A stretch of 64,000 nt of DNA from Paraphoma chrysanthemicola (GCA_020744225.1 JAGMWG010000001.1:1612001-1676000), one strand, 5' to 3'; counted from the stretch's first letter, positions 12,174-24,985 are shown. Notes: generated by a model not told the origin, from the letters alone. Numbers and translations are program-made.

Positions 12174-13070
12174 TTTTCCCACGAACCGCTCGCGATCTTT
12201 CGCGTTGTTACTACGATCCACCATTCGTGGAGTTCTTTCTTGTAATGACTTGGCAACGATCTCATTGGTTCGGAGCGACGTAAGATGTTGCAGATACCTT
12301 TGTCAAACATCGCCGCTATGGCGTGTATATGTAGGGGCGTTATTGACAGCAAATATAGCGTCTTCCCACACATACAAGCCTCTATGCCTTCCGAGATAGA
12401 CTTCACGGTCACAGCTCAGCTCGTCAAAGCCGGTCACGTGACTGATTTCTCGAGGCCGGAGCGCTGTAGGGCTACGCTACATCTTGCTAAGGACATGACT
12501 ACGCAGCCGTCATGGAGATCTCCCACGAACTTGCTTGCCCTTTCACGATGGGGCGCCGGAATAATCAGACCCAAAGACCCGTGCTGCGTCGTCAGCACAA
12601 GATAATTTTGAGTCGTATTTAGAGCAGGACTACCCGCCCACTCCGAAAAGCTCGCTTGTCATCTGCAAGGTTGGGCTCTAATACGGTCATTGTGGAGGTC
12701 AAATGACGGTGTACTCCGGCCGTCCACAATTGTGTTCTTCCTATCGTGTCTGAAAGGACCCAAGGTGAATGTGGGTTCACCCATCTGAAAAGCCGCCATG
12801 ATACCAAACAACGCTATCTTAAGTGTACTTCACTGCTTTTTGCTTCCTCTGGCTATTTTGCTTATACAGTGCGCAATCTCGTTGTTCGTCTGGCCTCTTG
12901 TTTGTCTCTATCAATCACGCTTGGTCTGATTCCTCAACTCCACGAGCTCAACGTCAATCTTACCACCACGGGAGCAAAAACAATCAAGTCAAACTGAGAC
13001 TTCTCTCCCATAAACTTACCGAAGTTGAGTCTGCCTTTACCTGGTGTGTGTTTATTCAATCAAAGGCGCC
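12174..13070. other. Intergenic, nothing recognised
   Basis: This stretch between two same-strand genes has only short open frames without coding character. It probably contains the kinase 3' UTR and the promoter of the RING gene. Confidence 0.45.
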
Positions 13071-14246
13071 ATGTCAAACCGTCGCTCGTTACTCTTCGAA
13101 TCGCTCAAACGTCGTCAAACTGAGCTACCACCATCAGCTCAAGCTGAACTCACCATTCCTATGGGCACCGTCGGACATGTCCTCCAACTATTCGAAGAGC
13201 GCATCGCAAACCACCAGCACGAGCGGGCCTCGGTCTACACCAACCGCGCGCTTGACAACACTGACGAGCTCATTCGTCAAGGCCGTACCTATGCTCAACA
13301 GCTCCGTCTCGCAGAAACACTAGGTCTATCTCACCTCCCATCCCATCTACGATGCTTCATCCGCGACCACGATAACGCCTACCGCGCCGTGATCCGGAGC
13401 CGCCACTTCGCCAATTTGACGCAAGCACATCCAGAGTCATTTGACGTGTTTGCTCGCGTCGGCGCAAGGATTCTCAATGCAAGCAACATTTATGCTCTGA
13501 ACACGATTACCACTACTCATTCTCCGGTTGAGCGGGTTCGCATGGCATCCGATCCGTTTTTCAAGATCGAGTTGCAGGAATGCACTGATCTCCTCGTCGA
13601 TGAGTTTCTGCGGGTTCTAAAACGCCTTGATAGTCTGAGGTCGATACTTCAGAGCGATGAAGTCGAGCTTGAGAATGTTGGACCAGATCACGATATTCAT
13701 GAGTTCGGATTCCAAGTTCCCTTTCCATCACTATCTTCCCACGACGACGCATCATCAGCCGCGGACAAAACCATTGCACCGAACCTAACCAATGACCCCG
13801 ATCCCACAAATCGCTGCTGCATCTGTCTAAACCCCTACTCTCCGCTCCACCCCGCCTTCAACCTTACAGCATGCACACACACAATCGGTCTCCCCTGCCT
13901 ATCAACATGGCTCAACAGCACCGCCGCAAACGCTACTTCGTGTCCCTACTGCCGCACCCTCCTCTGTAAGCGCCGTGCTCGCCAACCAAGTTCCCGTTCA
14001 CGGGATGCGTATGCTGAGGGTATGGGTTTGGTGCATAAATTCGAGCGTGCGCGGGGGTTGTTGGCGGATTTGGATGGGTTGTGTGCGATGGTGTGCGGGG
14101 GAAGGGAGGGGAGGTGGTTTGGTGAGGCAGTCAGGGCAGTGAATTTTAGGGCTGTGGAAATGGGGCTTGGAGTGCGGTTTGTTTGGGAGGATGGGAGTGT
14201 GGTGGGACGGGGGTGGAGGTTGGGGATGGTAGTGTCTGGTCTGTAA
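13071..14246 (+). CDS. RING-finger protein, putative E3 ubiquitin ligase
   Basis: Single exon of 391 residues from the first in-frame ATG at 13071. The N-terminal two thirds is helical with no recognised domain. A RING-like module lies at about residues 244-292: CCICLNP, then ACTHTIGLPCLSTWL, then CPYCRTLLC. The fifth zinc-ligand position, normally His or Cys, is Gly (CTHTIG). This substitution recurs in fungal RINGs of the CxHxxGxxC type, so the finger may still fold. The C-terminal about 100 residues are Gly/Arg-rich and G-biased in the DNA. Substrate unknown. Confidence 0.8.
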   Translation: MSNRRSLLFESLKRRQTELPPSAQAELTIPMGTVGHVLQLFEERIANHQHERASVYTNRALDNTDELIRQGRTYAQQLRLAETLGLSHLPSHLRCFIRDHDNAYRAVIRSRHFANLTQAHPESFDVFARVGARILNASNIYALNTITTTHSPVERVRMASDPFFKIELQECTDLLVDEFLRVLKRLDSLRSILQSDEVELENVGPDHDIHEFGFQVPFPSLSSHDDASSAADKTIAPNLTNDPDPTNRCCICLNPYSPLHPAFNLTACTHTIGLPCLSTWLNSTAANATSCPYCRTLLCKRRARQPSSRSRDAYAEGMGLVHKFERARGLLADLDGLCAMVCGGREGRWFGEAVRAVNFRAVEMGLGVRFVWEDGSVVGRGWRLGMVVSGL

Positions 14247-14890
14247 TTGCGATGGAGGACTTGTTCGGATTGTGAAAATTGGGATGCTGAGCTTGATTGT
14301 CTTGGGCGCTGTGGGAAGGTTGAGTCTTTATTGGAAAGAAGGGTATGGGTGGGGGTATTATTATGATGCTATCGTGCGCTTTCCTGCTCGCGCGTCTGCT
14401 CTATTTCTTGTGCGCGACTTGTCACGGCCCCGTGACGAAATACACCGCGCTTGGTTAAGAATTAGATCAGCAAAGACGATTGATCTAGTAGGAAATGATA
14501 CTCTACAGCTGTGCGGTGTCAGGCCAAGTATCGTGCGTGGGGCAAGGTGGATGAGATGAACTCGTGAAGGTGCAAGGTGCTCGACTCCTTCAACCAAAAG
14601 TTAATTGTGTTTTGTGCAAAGTTATAAAGAGGGAAGGCAGACACGACAATCATCATGCAGTATGTATTGCGAGGCGTACACAGGCATGACGGCCAAGCCA
14701 TGCGAGGCTGAGCTAACACAGCCTCGATGGCAAGCCACACTGCCACTACATAGAAGCGACATGGTAGCCTGGTTTGTGCTGACTTCCCATTTCAACCTCC
14801 ATCATACGCACACTACTCCCTTTTTTCACGTAGGAAGCTGGGCTTCTATGATCATCTCGGCTTTTCGAGTTGTCTCTGGGCGTCCTGAAA
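14247..14890. other. Intergenic, promoter of the NLR gene
   Basis: No conserved reading frame. The region directly upstream of the NLR start should contain its promoter. Confidence 0.45.
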
Positions 14891-17799
14891 ATGCCCGCTG
14901 CAGAGACAGTTGCCGTGGTTGCGAGCATCATCGCCATCATTCAGATATCTGATCGGGTTATAAGCTGCTGCAAATTCTACATCGAGTCGACAACCGACAC
15001 ACCGGCAGAGCTGCGAGTTATTCTGGTTGAGATATCCACACTCAAATCTGTGCTCGAGAGTCTCCAATTCCTGCAGAGCTGTACTCATGCTGCGCCAGCC
15101 TTGTGGAAGCAATTGTCAGGGCAGGACGGCCCTATTGAGGAATGCAAGCGTTCGATAACCGCCTTGGAAAAGCTGTTTCCCGCGGGCAATATTCCTGTTG
15201 TCGGGAGACAACCAGTACCAAAGAGACGCAGAATGGAAAACGTGCGTACTGCTCTCGCTTGGCCACTCAAGGCTCGCCAGGCGCGAGAGTTACTGCGAAT
15301 TATCATTCAGCAAAAGACATTAATCAATTTGGCCCTTACCACTGAGTCAAGGTAAGTGAACCTCTTTCATCTGCTATCCTGACTAGCCATGTAGTCGCGC
15401 CTCGTAATACTGACCTACAGCCAGCCAGGACATTAAGCTGATCAAGAAAGATACCGCGGAAATTTGCAGCAAGCTCACAGGTAAGGGACAGTACCTTCTT
15501 GGAGTAGGGCATTGTACTAATGAGCTTGCAATGAAGAATCACAACGGTGGGAAATCTATCGGTGGCTCGAAAAAACAGATCCTTCGCCCCTCCATAACCG
15601 AGCCTGGAAATTACACGAACAGGAGACGAGTAGCTGGATGCTCCGGTCACCCGAGTGGAATGAGTGGCTAGCCGGAAACCTACGCTGCCTTTGGGTACAT
15701 GGCATACCGGGAGCCGGAAAGACCATCCTCGCCTCTTTCCTTGTCGAGCAGCTCAAAAGCCATTGCAAGCAACAAGAACGCATTGCTTTTTCATATTACT
15801 ACTGCTACTTCGGTCACAACCAGGACGAGGCGTCTCCATTCTTGTCGTGGACAATATCGCAACTATGCCGGAAAGCAGAATTTGTACCCGATCTGGTACA
15901 CGAAATGTACAGGCATGGCGGACAGCCAAGCCTCACTGAGCTGTTACTAGCCCTGGAAGCATCCATCCAGAAATTCGACGTCGTGTATGTGATCCTCGAT
16001 GCTGCAGACGAAAGTAAACCCCGCGAAGACCTTCTCAGGGTGCTCCGAGATTTAGCAAGGGACCCAAGATTCTCAAAGATTCGCTGTCTTATGACCAGTC
16101 GCAAATACATCGACATCGAACAGGCACTGGAACCAATCTCGCGCTCGGTCCCGATGTCCAACGCTCTGATTGATGACGATATTCGCAAACATGTACACTC
16201 CATTCTGCACTCGAAGCCTAAATTTCGGCCATGGCCAGCAGATCTTCTAATCGATGTTGAAAAAGCTGTAGTTAACGGATCGAAGGGAATGTATGCCTTG
16301 CTCATGCACAGATGATATCGATTCTAGCTTACGCTTTCAGGTTTCGCTGGGCCATTTGTCAGCTTGAACGCCTTCAACGACTCAAATGTGAGCGCCGCAT
16401 CATCGACAAAGCGCTCAAATCGTTGCCAAAAACCCTCGATGAGACGTACGAGAGAATTCTCATGGACGTCCCCAAGGACGAATGGCCTTTTACACGGCAT
16501 GCCTTGCAGTGGATTTGTTTCCATCAGGATCTATACCAGGACCGCCATGCAATGTCTCTGCGGATTCTCTTGGCTGCAACAGAATCGAGTACGTGCCGAG
16601 ACGATCATCAGGAAATCGATCTCGAGTACAACGCAGAAAGGCTCCGCAACATGCTTGGGTGTCTCGTTAATGTAGACGAAGGAGACCTCGTATTCCTCGC
16701 CCACTATACCGTCAAAGAATACCTGGAGTCACCGAGAACATCTCAAAGCATAACCAGCTATTTCTGGACTGGGCAAAACTCCATGATGAAGGAGTGCATG
16801 CAAACCAGCCTTCGAGAAGGTCAAACTGTCAATCGGCAGGAAGATGAAAAAGGTTTTCTCGAAAACGACGCACCTGTTGCATTTCCTAAAGACTTCGGTG
16901 ACTATTCCGTCTTATCTGGTCTCATGCTGTTACTGACCAGGCAAAATGTGCTTGCTTCAGATGAAGTATTGCTGCAACTAGCGGCCGTCTTTGTCAATCC
17001 CAGCTTCCGCCATTATCCTGCGGTCAAACAGATTTGCGAAATCTACGAAGAAGGATGCTACTTCTTCTCTGAGCAAATTTACAATAACCAGGACAATGTT
17101 CAGCTTCCTCTTTGGAAAGTTCAACCAGAGTGCATCGAAACAGGGATCTTGTTAAATTTTATGCTGTTGTCGACTGATTCAAGCCTACCAATTCTTGCTG
17201 ATGCATTCTCGAAAGGAAAAGATTTGAGCAAAATTTTGAACAGCTTGGTTAGCTTTAGCCTGGAATGGTATGAAGATAAATCATGGATTGAATGCGGGAC
17301 GTACGAGTTTGACGGCCGTCTTCTCGAGGTTATGGCTCAATTGTCAGTCCAATTTAGTGGATCCTTTGAATGGCTTCTGAATCAGTGCAATACCGCATTT
17401 GATTCAAGTCTTCTTCCCGGCCCAATTCTCTCTTCCCACTTCCACAACGATATACGCAAGGATAGCTGTGCACTCCAAAGGATTTTGATCGGGCAGGCTG
17501 ATCCAAACGCCGCAGAATATCTGGTGACACCACTACAAATTGCGGTAGCTATATTCAATATGCAGAGTGTAACAGACCTGTTGGAAGCAGGCGCAGACCC
17601 AAATACAACCGGGACTCGAAATGGAATCGCCTTCAAGGCCAACTCACTCCTTGGAAGATTCAATAAGCTACACGGCTTAAGTCCGCTTCACATCTGTCGA
17701 ACTGACCAGGTATCGATGGGAACCTATGGTCCGATAGTTGAGAGACCAGTAATTGAGGCTCTTCTCCTTCAGCATGGTGCTAGGGAATATGAGGCATGA
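14891..17799 (+). CDS. NACHT-ankyrin NLR-type STAND protein
   Basis: Exons 14891-15351, 15425-15480, 15537-16290 and 16341-17799 give 909 residues; the first ATG in frame is 14891. The helical N-terminal domain (about 1-150) resembles the SesA/NACHT_N effector domains of fungal NLRs. The NACHT ATPase follows: Walker A GIPGAGKT at 228-235, Walker B VVYVILDAADE at 321-331, a sensor-like LMTSRK, then a winged-helix region with TLDETYERIL. The C-terminus carries degenerate ankyrin repeats (TPLQIAVA, LLEAGADPN, SPLHIC). Such proteins oligomerise on ligand sensing and trigger incompatibility or defence. The ankyrin array is short, so recognition may be narrow. The NTPase looks intact. The ligand cannot be read from the sequence. 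Confidence 0.88.
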
Positions 17800-18385
17800 A
17801 ATTTATTGTCATCTTGATATTTCTGTTTCTTAGACGTTGGGGGTTAGTTGCACGAGAGTTCACACCATGGTATAGAAACGCGAGAAAAGGATCTATAGGT
17901 GCTAGAAGGAATGCTTTGACTTATCAATTACGAGATTCATCCTATTCATGTAAAACGTATCTGGTTTGTCTTAAGGCCTTGTCTAGATACAGCTATAGAT
18001 GATCTGGGACTACTTCGACCATTGAATTTGTATCAATCACGTCTTGCGCAGCATGCTTTTGCCCTCTGCAACTCAAGCATAGTCGTGAGTGTCCCCGTGC
18101 AATATCGACAAGGACATGCTACTCCCGACGCGCAGGATGCGTGTCGTGCCGCAAGGAATGAAAAGCTCGTTGCACTGAGTCAATGACGAAGAATTGTGCA
18201 TTGGGACAATACAATAATAGCGCTAGGTATTTCTATTGAAGACAAAGCGACCAGTGCTTGAAGGTAGGTCTATGTCGCCTAAAGCGGAGATATATTGGCA
18301 AGTGGTTGCGATCCCAAACATGCTCTACGCATTGGAGTCCGGAACATGACCTTCGATCCATGTTGCTGAATGTTCTGCCTTGTCT
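17800..18385. other. Convergent intergenic, nothing recognised
   Basis: This lies between the 3' ends of the NLR and the sugar permease. It holds only short open frames. Confidence 0.45.
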
Positions 18386-20284
18386 TTATACTTTCTCCGT
18401 ATGCTCTATCACCACCCTGTTCTTGATCTCTTCTGCCTTAGTTTTGAAGTGACGAGGTTGAATATGCTGTGAGTATAGTTCATCCATCATTTCAAAAGAT
18501 AAACCCTATGCCAATTGTGTCAGAATAGCCGAAATTGTGTAAGTTGATCCATGCACTAACCTTTGTTTCAGGGTAGAGATACCAGCCGCCGACTGCTGCG
18601 AAAATTGCGGTAGCAAGGAATATGAAGCCGACCTTCCCTCCCAGGTTCCCTGCGTCGGGGTTGATCTAGTTCCTTGTCAGCACCTATCGCACGGTACGTA
18701 CAAATCTGTTTGGCCTACCATGTATGGAACAGTGAATTGCATGATAAGTCCCCAGCACGCGTTCGTAATGGTAATCAGACCTTGCGTCGCGCCGCGGAGG
18801 CGCATAGTCGCAATTTCTGACGCAAGAACGAAGCCTGTCGCGCCGATCGAAAGCTGATATATGATGGCCCACACGTAGATGAAGGCGACAATGCCCCAGC
18901 TGGCCCGAGCTTGATTTGGAATGCACCCCATTATCCCAATGAGTAGGAGAATGCCGCAGAGTGCAAATTGAGGACCGACGATCAAGACTCGGCGCCCGAA
19001 GATTTCTGTCAACGGAAACGCTGCGGTGCTTGCGACCAGCATGATGACAAAGAGAGCGACCGAGGCATTGAAATAATCTTTGATGCCGATCAGCTCGAGA
19101 AAGTAAGTTGCGTATCCGATGACGAAGGTTGCTCCAATCATCTGCTGCGCGCTTGCAGCAAAGATTGCAGTTAATGTTCGTTTGCGGTTGGTGCCACGGA
19201 AGCAATCCATCTCGGAGGCGAGGCTAGATGGCAAGAACTTGCTGCGTGGGGTTTCGTTGTTCCCTTGTATTTCGTTTGCGAGCATGACCTCCTGTTGCAT
19301 CCTGAAAAGCTCCGCCCCATAGAACTCATCGTCTTTGAAGTTGTGAACGCGGCGTAGAGACTTTTCCGCTTCCTCCATCCGACCTTGTCGAACAAGCCAA
19401 TATGGTGATTCGGGAAAGAATGGCCAGATGATTGTGAGTATGACTAAAGGATGGCGCATTAGTTCTGATTCGTAGTGTATGAAGAAAGCGCTGCTGTGGG
19501 TGGACTTACATGGGAATATGTACATTGCGACAATGGGCAGCCACCATTGCCTAGAAGAGGCCGCTATTAGCTTGGCTCGGCGAACGTCCTCTGAATGTTA
19601 TTTACCATTTGCCGTCAATGTTACTACTGCCCCTGGACACAAGAACGCTGATATTGTTAGCGGTGTGCTTAGAGTTGAAGAATGCAGTGACATACATGGC
19701 AAATTGCCCAAACACGATGCTTGTGTTGAAAAAACATAAGAAAAATCCACGTAGCTCAGGGCGACAAACTTCTCCAATCCACAGAGGCGAGATAGTAAAC
19801 ATGATGCCAATGGCGATACCTGAATCATAGTAAGTACAGAGTATTGGGTGTTTGAACGCGACCACAGACCGTTAACGCCTCTACCAGCCAAATGTACTTT
19901 CCAATCCGAAGCCAGTTGTTGGAGCAGAACACCTGCGACCGAGATCGCGCTCGCTGCCAGAATTCCGGGCTTCCGTCCGTATTTGTCCAGTAGAGGTGCG
20001 AAGATGAAGGTTGCGACGACCTCACAGGCAGGGGCGATTGCGTTCCATGCAGACAGATATCGTGCTGGCAATAGATAACTTCCGTCGCTTTGCAGGAAAC
20101 CGAACTTCTTGCGGAACTCAGGTAGCGCTGCTAGCTGACCCCCCGCCACGATATCGAAGCCTTGCATAATGACACCGCTCGACACCCACAGGGCTGCGGT
20201 CACTGTCAGTTGTGCAATGAAAAAGAATTGTGGAAGGCCGTACCCCACAACGCGAATCGTGTCTGGGACTTCAGTATGCGCCAT
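18386..20284 (-). CDS. MFS sugar permease (maltose/alpha-glucoside-permease-like)
   Basis: Seven exons on the minus strand: 20284-19870, 19819-19696, 19632-19606, 19550-19510, 19443-18719, 18665-18561 and 18505-18386. They encode 518 residues. Every junction restores both frame and family sequence. Sugar-porter hallmarks are the N-terminal GFD motif in the first helix ([11 protein letters not shown]), DKYGRKPG between helices 2 and 3, [19 protein letters not shown] before the central loop, EIFGRRV, and PETKG at the end. The closest group by eye is the fungal alpha-glucoside/maltose permeases. It should be a 12-helix plasma-membrane proton symporter for a small oligosaccharide. It is divergent from the GH32 gene across 690 bp. 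Its place beside two cytosolic glycosidases and a regulator suggests it imports their substrate. Confidence 0.92.
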
Positions 20285-20974
20285 TTATGGTCTGGGTTGA
20301 CCACCGAGTAGTCGACTCTGTGATGCAACACGTTAACGAGTGAATGGATGAATGAGTTGAAAGATTTGGACATGCCCGTCAATCAGCGCCATTGCGTTTG
20401 AATGAAATGAATGCTTTGCTGAGTGGTTTCGGTGCAACTTGTTGTGATGGTTGATAACATCTTTCGACGTATGATCCAGTGTGTATATATACTTTGGTCT
20501 GAGGTTGAGAAGCAGCAGGAGAAGACTTAGTTCCTGGACGCTAAGGCTTAGGCGAATAGCCAGACCATGGGGTCACCCAACGCCTTCCCCGCAACTGTCT
20601 GCCCACGGGGTAGTGGAGTGATTCGAGCCATCGAAGTTCGGCAGACAGACTCGCTTACGGGACGCCACACACCAGGCCATTGGACAGTGGCTTCCGCACC
20701 TCAGCCCTCGCCCCACTTTTGCGTCGCGGAGTTCAATCCATACTCCGCGAGCCTTGCGCCACGCCCCGACATCGCTAGGCGCTTGATAGCGATGCTCCGC
20801 GACACTGCGATAAGTCTGCAAATAGAGTAAGAATTATCAATTTATGTAGTTCGACACTTGAGATGACGCTCGGTGCGAGCTCGAGAAAATGGTCGATAAG
20901 TACCTCGGCAACAACTGTATTAACAATCAGGTGTGTTGATTTTAATTGTGTCCATCACAAATTGAACAGTTAGT
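20285..20974. promoter_or_regulatory. Shared divergent promoter, permease / GH32
   Basis: This 690-bp region separates the divergent ATGs of the permease and the GH32 gene. It contains a perfect inverted repeat at 20724-20750, a separate half-site CTCCGCGA at 20795-20802, and a TATATATA element near 20484-20491, about 200 bp upstream of the permease ATG. The layout suggests co-regulation of both genes from one site. Confidence 0.65.
20724..20750. promoter_or_regulatory. Inverted-repeat operator A, CGG-N15-CCG
   Basis: Perfect 9-bp arms TCGCGGAGT (20724-20732) and ACTCCGCGA (20742-20750) flank a 9-bp spacer. The CGG and CCG triplets are exactly 15 bp apart. The same arms and spacing recur in the other promoter of this locus at 25142-25174, with a different spacer sequence. 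Inverted CGG triplets are the classic target of homodimeric Zn2Cys6 factors, and such a gene lies in the locus. The site ends 224 bp before the GH32 ATG. Binding by the local factor is inference. Confidence 0.8.
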
Positions 20975-22844
20975 ATGATGGCTCAGGACCTTGACAACCA
21001 AGGCCTCACGGGGAGAAACGAAATCGAAAGGCCTTCAAATCAGCATCACACCCGTCCTGCGATACACGTAACTGACTCCTGCTGGATCAATGATCCTTGC
21101 GCCCCTGGATACGACCCAAAGACCAAACTCTATCACCTATTCTACCAATGTAAGTCAGGTTTCTTTAGAGATACAAAAGGCCATTATTCTGACTAGTTCC
21201 TCAGGTAATCCCTTTGGATGCGATTGGGGGAACATGTCATGGGGTCACGTCACAAGTTGCGACCTTGTCAGCTGGACCAGAATGCCCATACAACCTGCAT
21301 TGAAGCCGGATCAGCCGTACGATATAGAAGGCGTTTTCACTGGGTGCTTTGTACCATCCGCCACAATCGACGAAACCAAAGCCGATCACCTTACAGTCTG
21401 TTATTCATCAATACGGGAACTGCCATTCCACTGGAGTACACCGCCATATCCTCGAAATGCTGCAGGTATAGCAGTTGCCATTTCTACGGATGGTGGCGAA
21501 ACTTGGACCAAGTCTCCTAAGAACCCAGTGCTCGAAGGCGAACCAGACGGGGTTTTGGTCACTGGTTTTCGAGATCCTTACATTGCGCCATGGCCTGCAC
21601 TTTCAGATCTTCACGGTGTGGAAGAGAACTGCGTGTACGGTCTCGTATCAGGCGGACGTGAAGGGTCCGGGCCCACTACGTTTCTTTACGAAATCGACAA
21701 GTCTGACGTCTGCACATGGAGATATCTGGGCCCATTGGTCAACCTACCTATGCGGTTTTCTCCCTCCAAGGCAACCGGTGTCAATTTCGGCATGAACTGG
21801 GAATGTACCAACTTCATGACGCTCAGCAATGGGAGCTTCTCCCGCCAATTTCTCATTATAGGCGCAGAAGGCGATGTAGAACGGACACATCTTGCACGAC
21901 CAGTACTGCCTGCCGGTCATCCGACTCGAACAGTACGACAACAACTCTGGATGTGTGGCGATCTAGTCAAAACATCTCATGGCATTGAAATGAAATACAG
22001 ATACGGTGGTATCCTCGATCATGGTAGCTATTACGCTGCTAATTCGTTTCATGACCCGCGAACAGATACACGTGTAGTTCACGGCTGGATACCCGAGGAA
22101 GACTGCACGTCCAATTATGCACGAGCGAAGGGCTGGAACGGATCATTAGGTTTACCCCGAGAAGTATTTCTGCTCTCGATTCCAAACGTAGTGAAGGCAT
22201 TGCACACTCCTGTGATTGACATCTCGACGGTAGAAGCAAAGAAGAATGATGATGGAACGTGGAACATCCTGACACTTGGAGTTAGACCTCTCAAAATCCT
22301 TCAATCGCTTCGAGAGAGCGCACAGGCATTGCGCATCAATCACTTGTCCATCGAACCTGAGCGAGGTGTTAAATCCTTGACTACTGTTCGGACGCCTACA
22401 TGGGAACTCACAGCCGATGTACAGCTCCCAGAAGGCTGTGAGACCTTCGAGCTGGAGTGTAGGCACCAGGAAAGCCGCTGTACTCGCTTCAAGCTCGTGT
22501 TTCAGCTTCAGGAAGAAACCATTATTGTCCAGCGGTACCATACCGGAACATCCGACACATTCAACAACTCTCCAGAACAAGGGTCGTTCACTCTCTTTAC
22601 GAAAAGAGACTCAAAATGCGCGGAGGATAGTTTTGAGCGTTTTCGACTTCGTGTGCTTTCAGACGGCGACATACTTGAGGTTTTTGCCAATGACCGCTTT
22701 GCGTTGGCGACTATGGTGTATCACGACTGGAAGACTTGCAACATGGACATCATGACTTCGGTCACTGGTTCCAGTAGAGCAGTTTGCTCCGCGAATTTCG
22801 ATATCTGGGATGATTTGGCAAGTGTAATTGAGCGGAAATCTTAA
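20975..22844 (+). CDS. Intracellular GH32 beta-fructofuranosidase
   Basis: Exons 20975-21149 and 21205-22844 encode 604 residues. All three GH32 catalytic motifs are present: the nucleophile Asp40 in WINDPC, the transition-state stabiliser Asp182 in FRDP, and the acid/base Glu258 in WEC. The five-bladed propeller is followed by a C-terminal beta-sandwich-like region ending near residue 600. There is no signal peptide, so unlike secreted invertases and inulinases it should work in the cytosol on imported sugar. The motif reads NDPC rather than the NDPN of classic invertases, as in some fungal GH32 subgroups. Possible substrates are sucrose, inulobiose or short fructans; transfructosylation is also possible. 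An operator-like palindrome lies about 225 bp upstream. Confidence 0.93.
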
Positions 22845-22905
22845 TGATGAGATCTGATTTGGATTATAAAATAAATGTACTTCTGTGGCATCTTCATTAA
22901 TGCGT

Positions 22906-24985
22906 TCATGTCAAGCTCCTATCGTTCGGAGAGCTGACCAGTATTGTTCTACCTTCGAAAGGATTATACGTAGTTGCGAGTTCTCTCCTCAACGCTTCAT
23001 GCATCCGATCTATTGACGGACTCATACCGGAAAAGCTCGTATCTGTTGAGCCTGCGAGCTCAAGAACCTCGAACAGTCGGGGCGAGAACGCAGCTTGTAG
23101 CCACGGCATGCAGACGATCTTCAGAACAGCCATAGAACTCATGAACATGCTTATGATCCGTATGTCAGCTTCATGCGATGGTGATTTTAGCAGCTAAGAG
23201 GCTCACTTACGTTGCGAACAGAGTCCAGCTATTAACCACACAACCCTTCAAAGCCCCAATCAAGCGTGGAATGCATGATATGTATGATTCCAAAAGTCGA
23301 CGGCAGTCTTCGATTAATTGATCGTCTGCTATATGATCACGGAATGCCTGATATGCAGCGGGCCAATATGTCGAAATTTTGTAGCAATGATATTGCACGT
23401 ATAAGAAGTCAATATGAGGGCATTCTCTGCCCCATACCTGATCGACAGGACTGAATTGAATCGATGCTGGTAAGTAAGTGTGCCATTCATCAAGCTGCCT
23501 GATGAGCTCCGTGGCAATCCTTGGTGCGTAGACGGTCGATCCTTCCGAGGTACGCCGTATTGCAGTATTGCAACGATGGAGCATGCGTCGCATAGATATC
23601 TCGGCGAGAAAGTAGGCATCAACTGTATCCGAGCTAGTCTGAGAACCCGATACTATGCTCGATGGTGAGATTGCGTTGTTGGACGAAGGTGTAGCAATTT
23701 GTTCAAAACTCCATGTATCCCGCCCATCTGGTAGAGATACATGCTCGTCAAGGCTCCAGATTCCCGATCTGGGCACGTCGAAGTGGTTACTCAGTTCGCT
23801 AGACTTTGTTCAGCATTTGATAACGTTTCTGAGCCAATGTAGCTGTGACCTTTCAAGGAGCAATACTGCCCAATAAGCGCGAGCTAGACATTCTCGTGTC
23901 TCATTATCGAGAGTTGAGGATCTACTAAGAAAATATTAGTTTGGCCTGGTGATTCGAGCGTGGCAAAATCACTGACCTTTTGAGTAAATTTTGGATCTTG
24001 AAAGATGCGATGAGGGCATAGTCATGAGCCTGACAGGGTCTGAGTAGACAGCAGTTGTAGATGCTCAGCAGAATAAAACATTGAATACTGCTCAAGGAGA
24101 GTTCAGTAAGAATCATAGGCATCGAAGATAAGGCGGCCTCAACAAATGGGAGTTCGGCGCTATCCAGTTCGCTTGCGAAGTGCCTATCAGATTGCAACCA
24201 CGAACCAATCGCAGCCACCAACAGCACAATACAGGAGTCGGCGGATGGTACAAGAGGACCTGATATGGTGTGGAGGTACTTCTCGGAGAAGCCAACTCTG
24301 AATATGGGGTACCATATATGGACATGCGCAGAGAAGGCTGCCAATGAACTGCTCGATCGGTTAGTTCTACACATGAAGTTAGAGCATTCAACATGAAAGT
24401 ACTAACTTGATTGCTTGCTCAGTTTGCACAATGCAGAACCGGGATGGTGGACGTAAACCTCGCGTTGGAGGTGCGCGTTCCAGCATGACAAGCTCTGTGA
24501 TGAATTCAGGTCCCAACCCCAGGACTTGCATCATGCTCCGCGACCCAAGGAGTTCAAAAGGTGCCTTTTCCTCATCGCTCAAAATCTCCAGCTCATCTTG
24601 TCTGGGTGATACGCCATCCAGCATTTGGTTTCTACCAGCATTGTTCGATACGGCAGTCAAGAGATTTGTCAGGTGATCGAGTCGTTCATTGATCGTCCCA
24701 AGCTCCAGCTCGACCCTGATTCAATCAGTGAGCTCAACAAGGGTCAATCAACAGCAGCTCTTACCTGGAGGGAGCTTGACTTGGCGCATCTGGATACTGA
24801 CACTCGATACCGTGAGAGCTACAATAGGAGCATGAGGGACGTGCACTGTCGCATCGAGTTCGCCGCGCCCGACATGCATCACATGCGATGTGGTTTCTCT
24901 TTCGGATCCGACGCGAGGGCGACGTGCCTCGGAGAGTGTCTCGCGGACTGCGCGACCTGTTCCGCGGCTCTTCGTCCAGGGGCAT
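22906..24985 (-). CDS. Zn2Cys6 transcription factor, likely regulator of the sugar locus
   Basis: Six exons: 24985-24765, 24715-24407, 24348-23977, 23924-23850, 23798-23211 and 23149-22906, for 602 residues. The binuclear zinc cluster (about residues 35-62) has the canonical C-x2-C-x6-C-x6-C-x2-C-x6-C spacing, preceded by a basic stretch (RRIRKRN). A short coiled coil (VELELGTINERLDHL) follows after intron 1 and fits homodimer binding to inverted CGG triplets. The middle region is a fungal-specific transcription factor domain (FSAHVHIWYPIF, ARAYWAVLLLESELS, DLPRSGI-like VPRSGIWS). The acceptor of intron 2 is ambiguous: 24349 fits the family spacing best, and an upstream AG would add a few residues. 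It sits between the GH32 and GH172 genes, divergent from the latter. Confidence 0.9.

Noticed and set aside
20975..22844. Secreted invertase or inulinase
   Set aside because: No signal peptide is present and the spliced N-terminus is polar, so a cytosolic enzyme is more likely.
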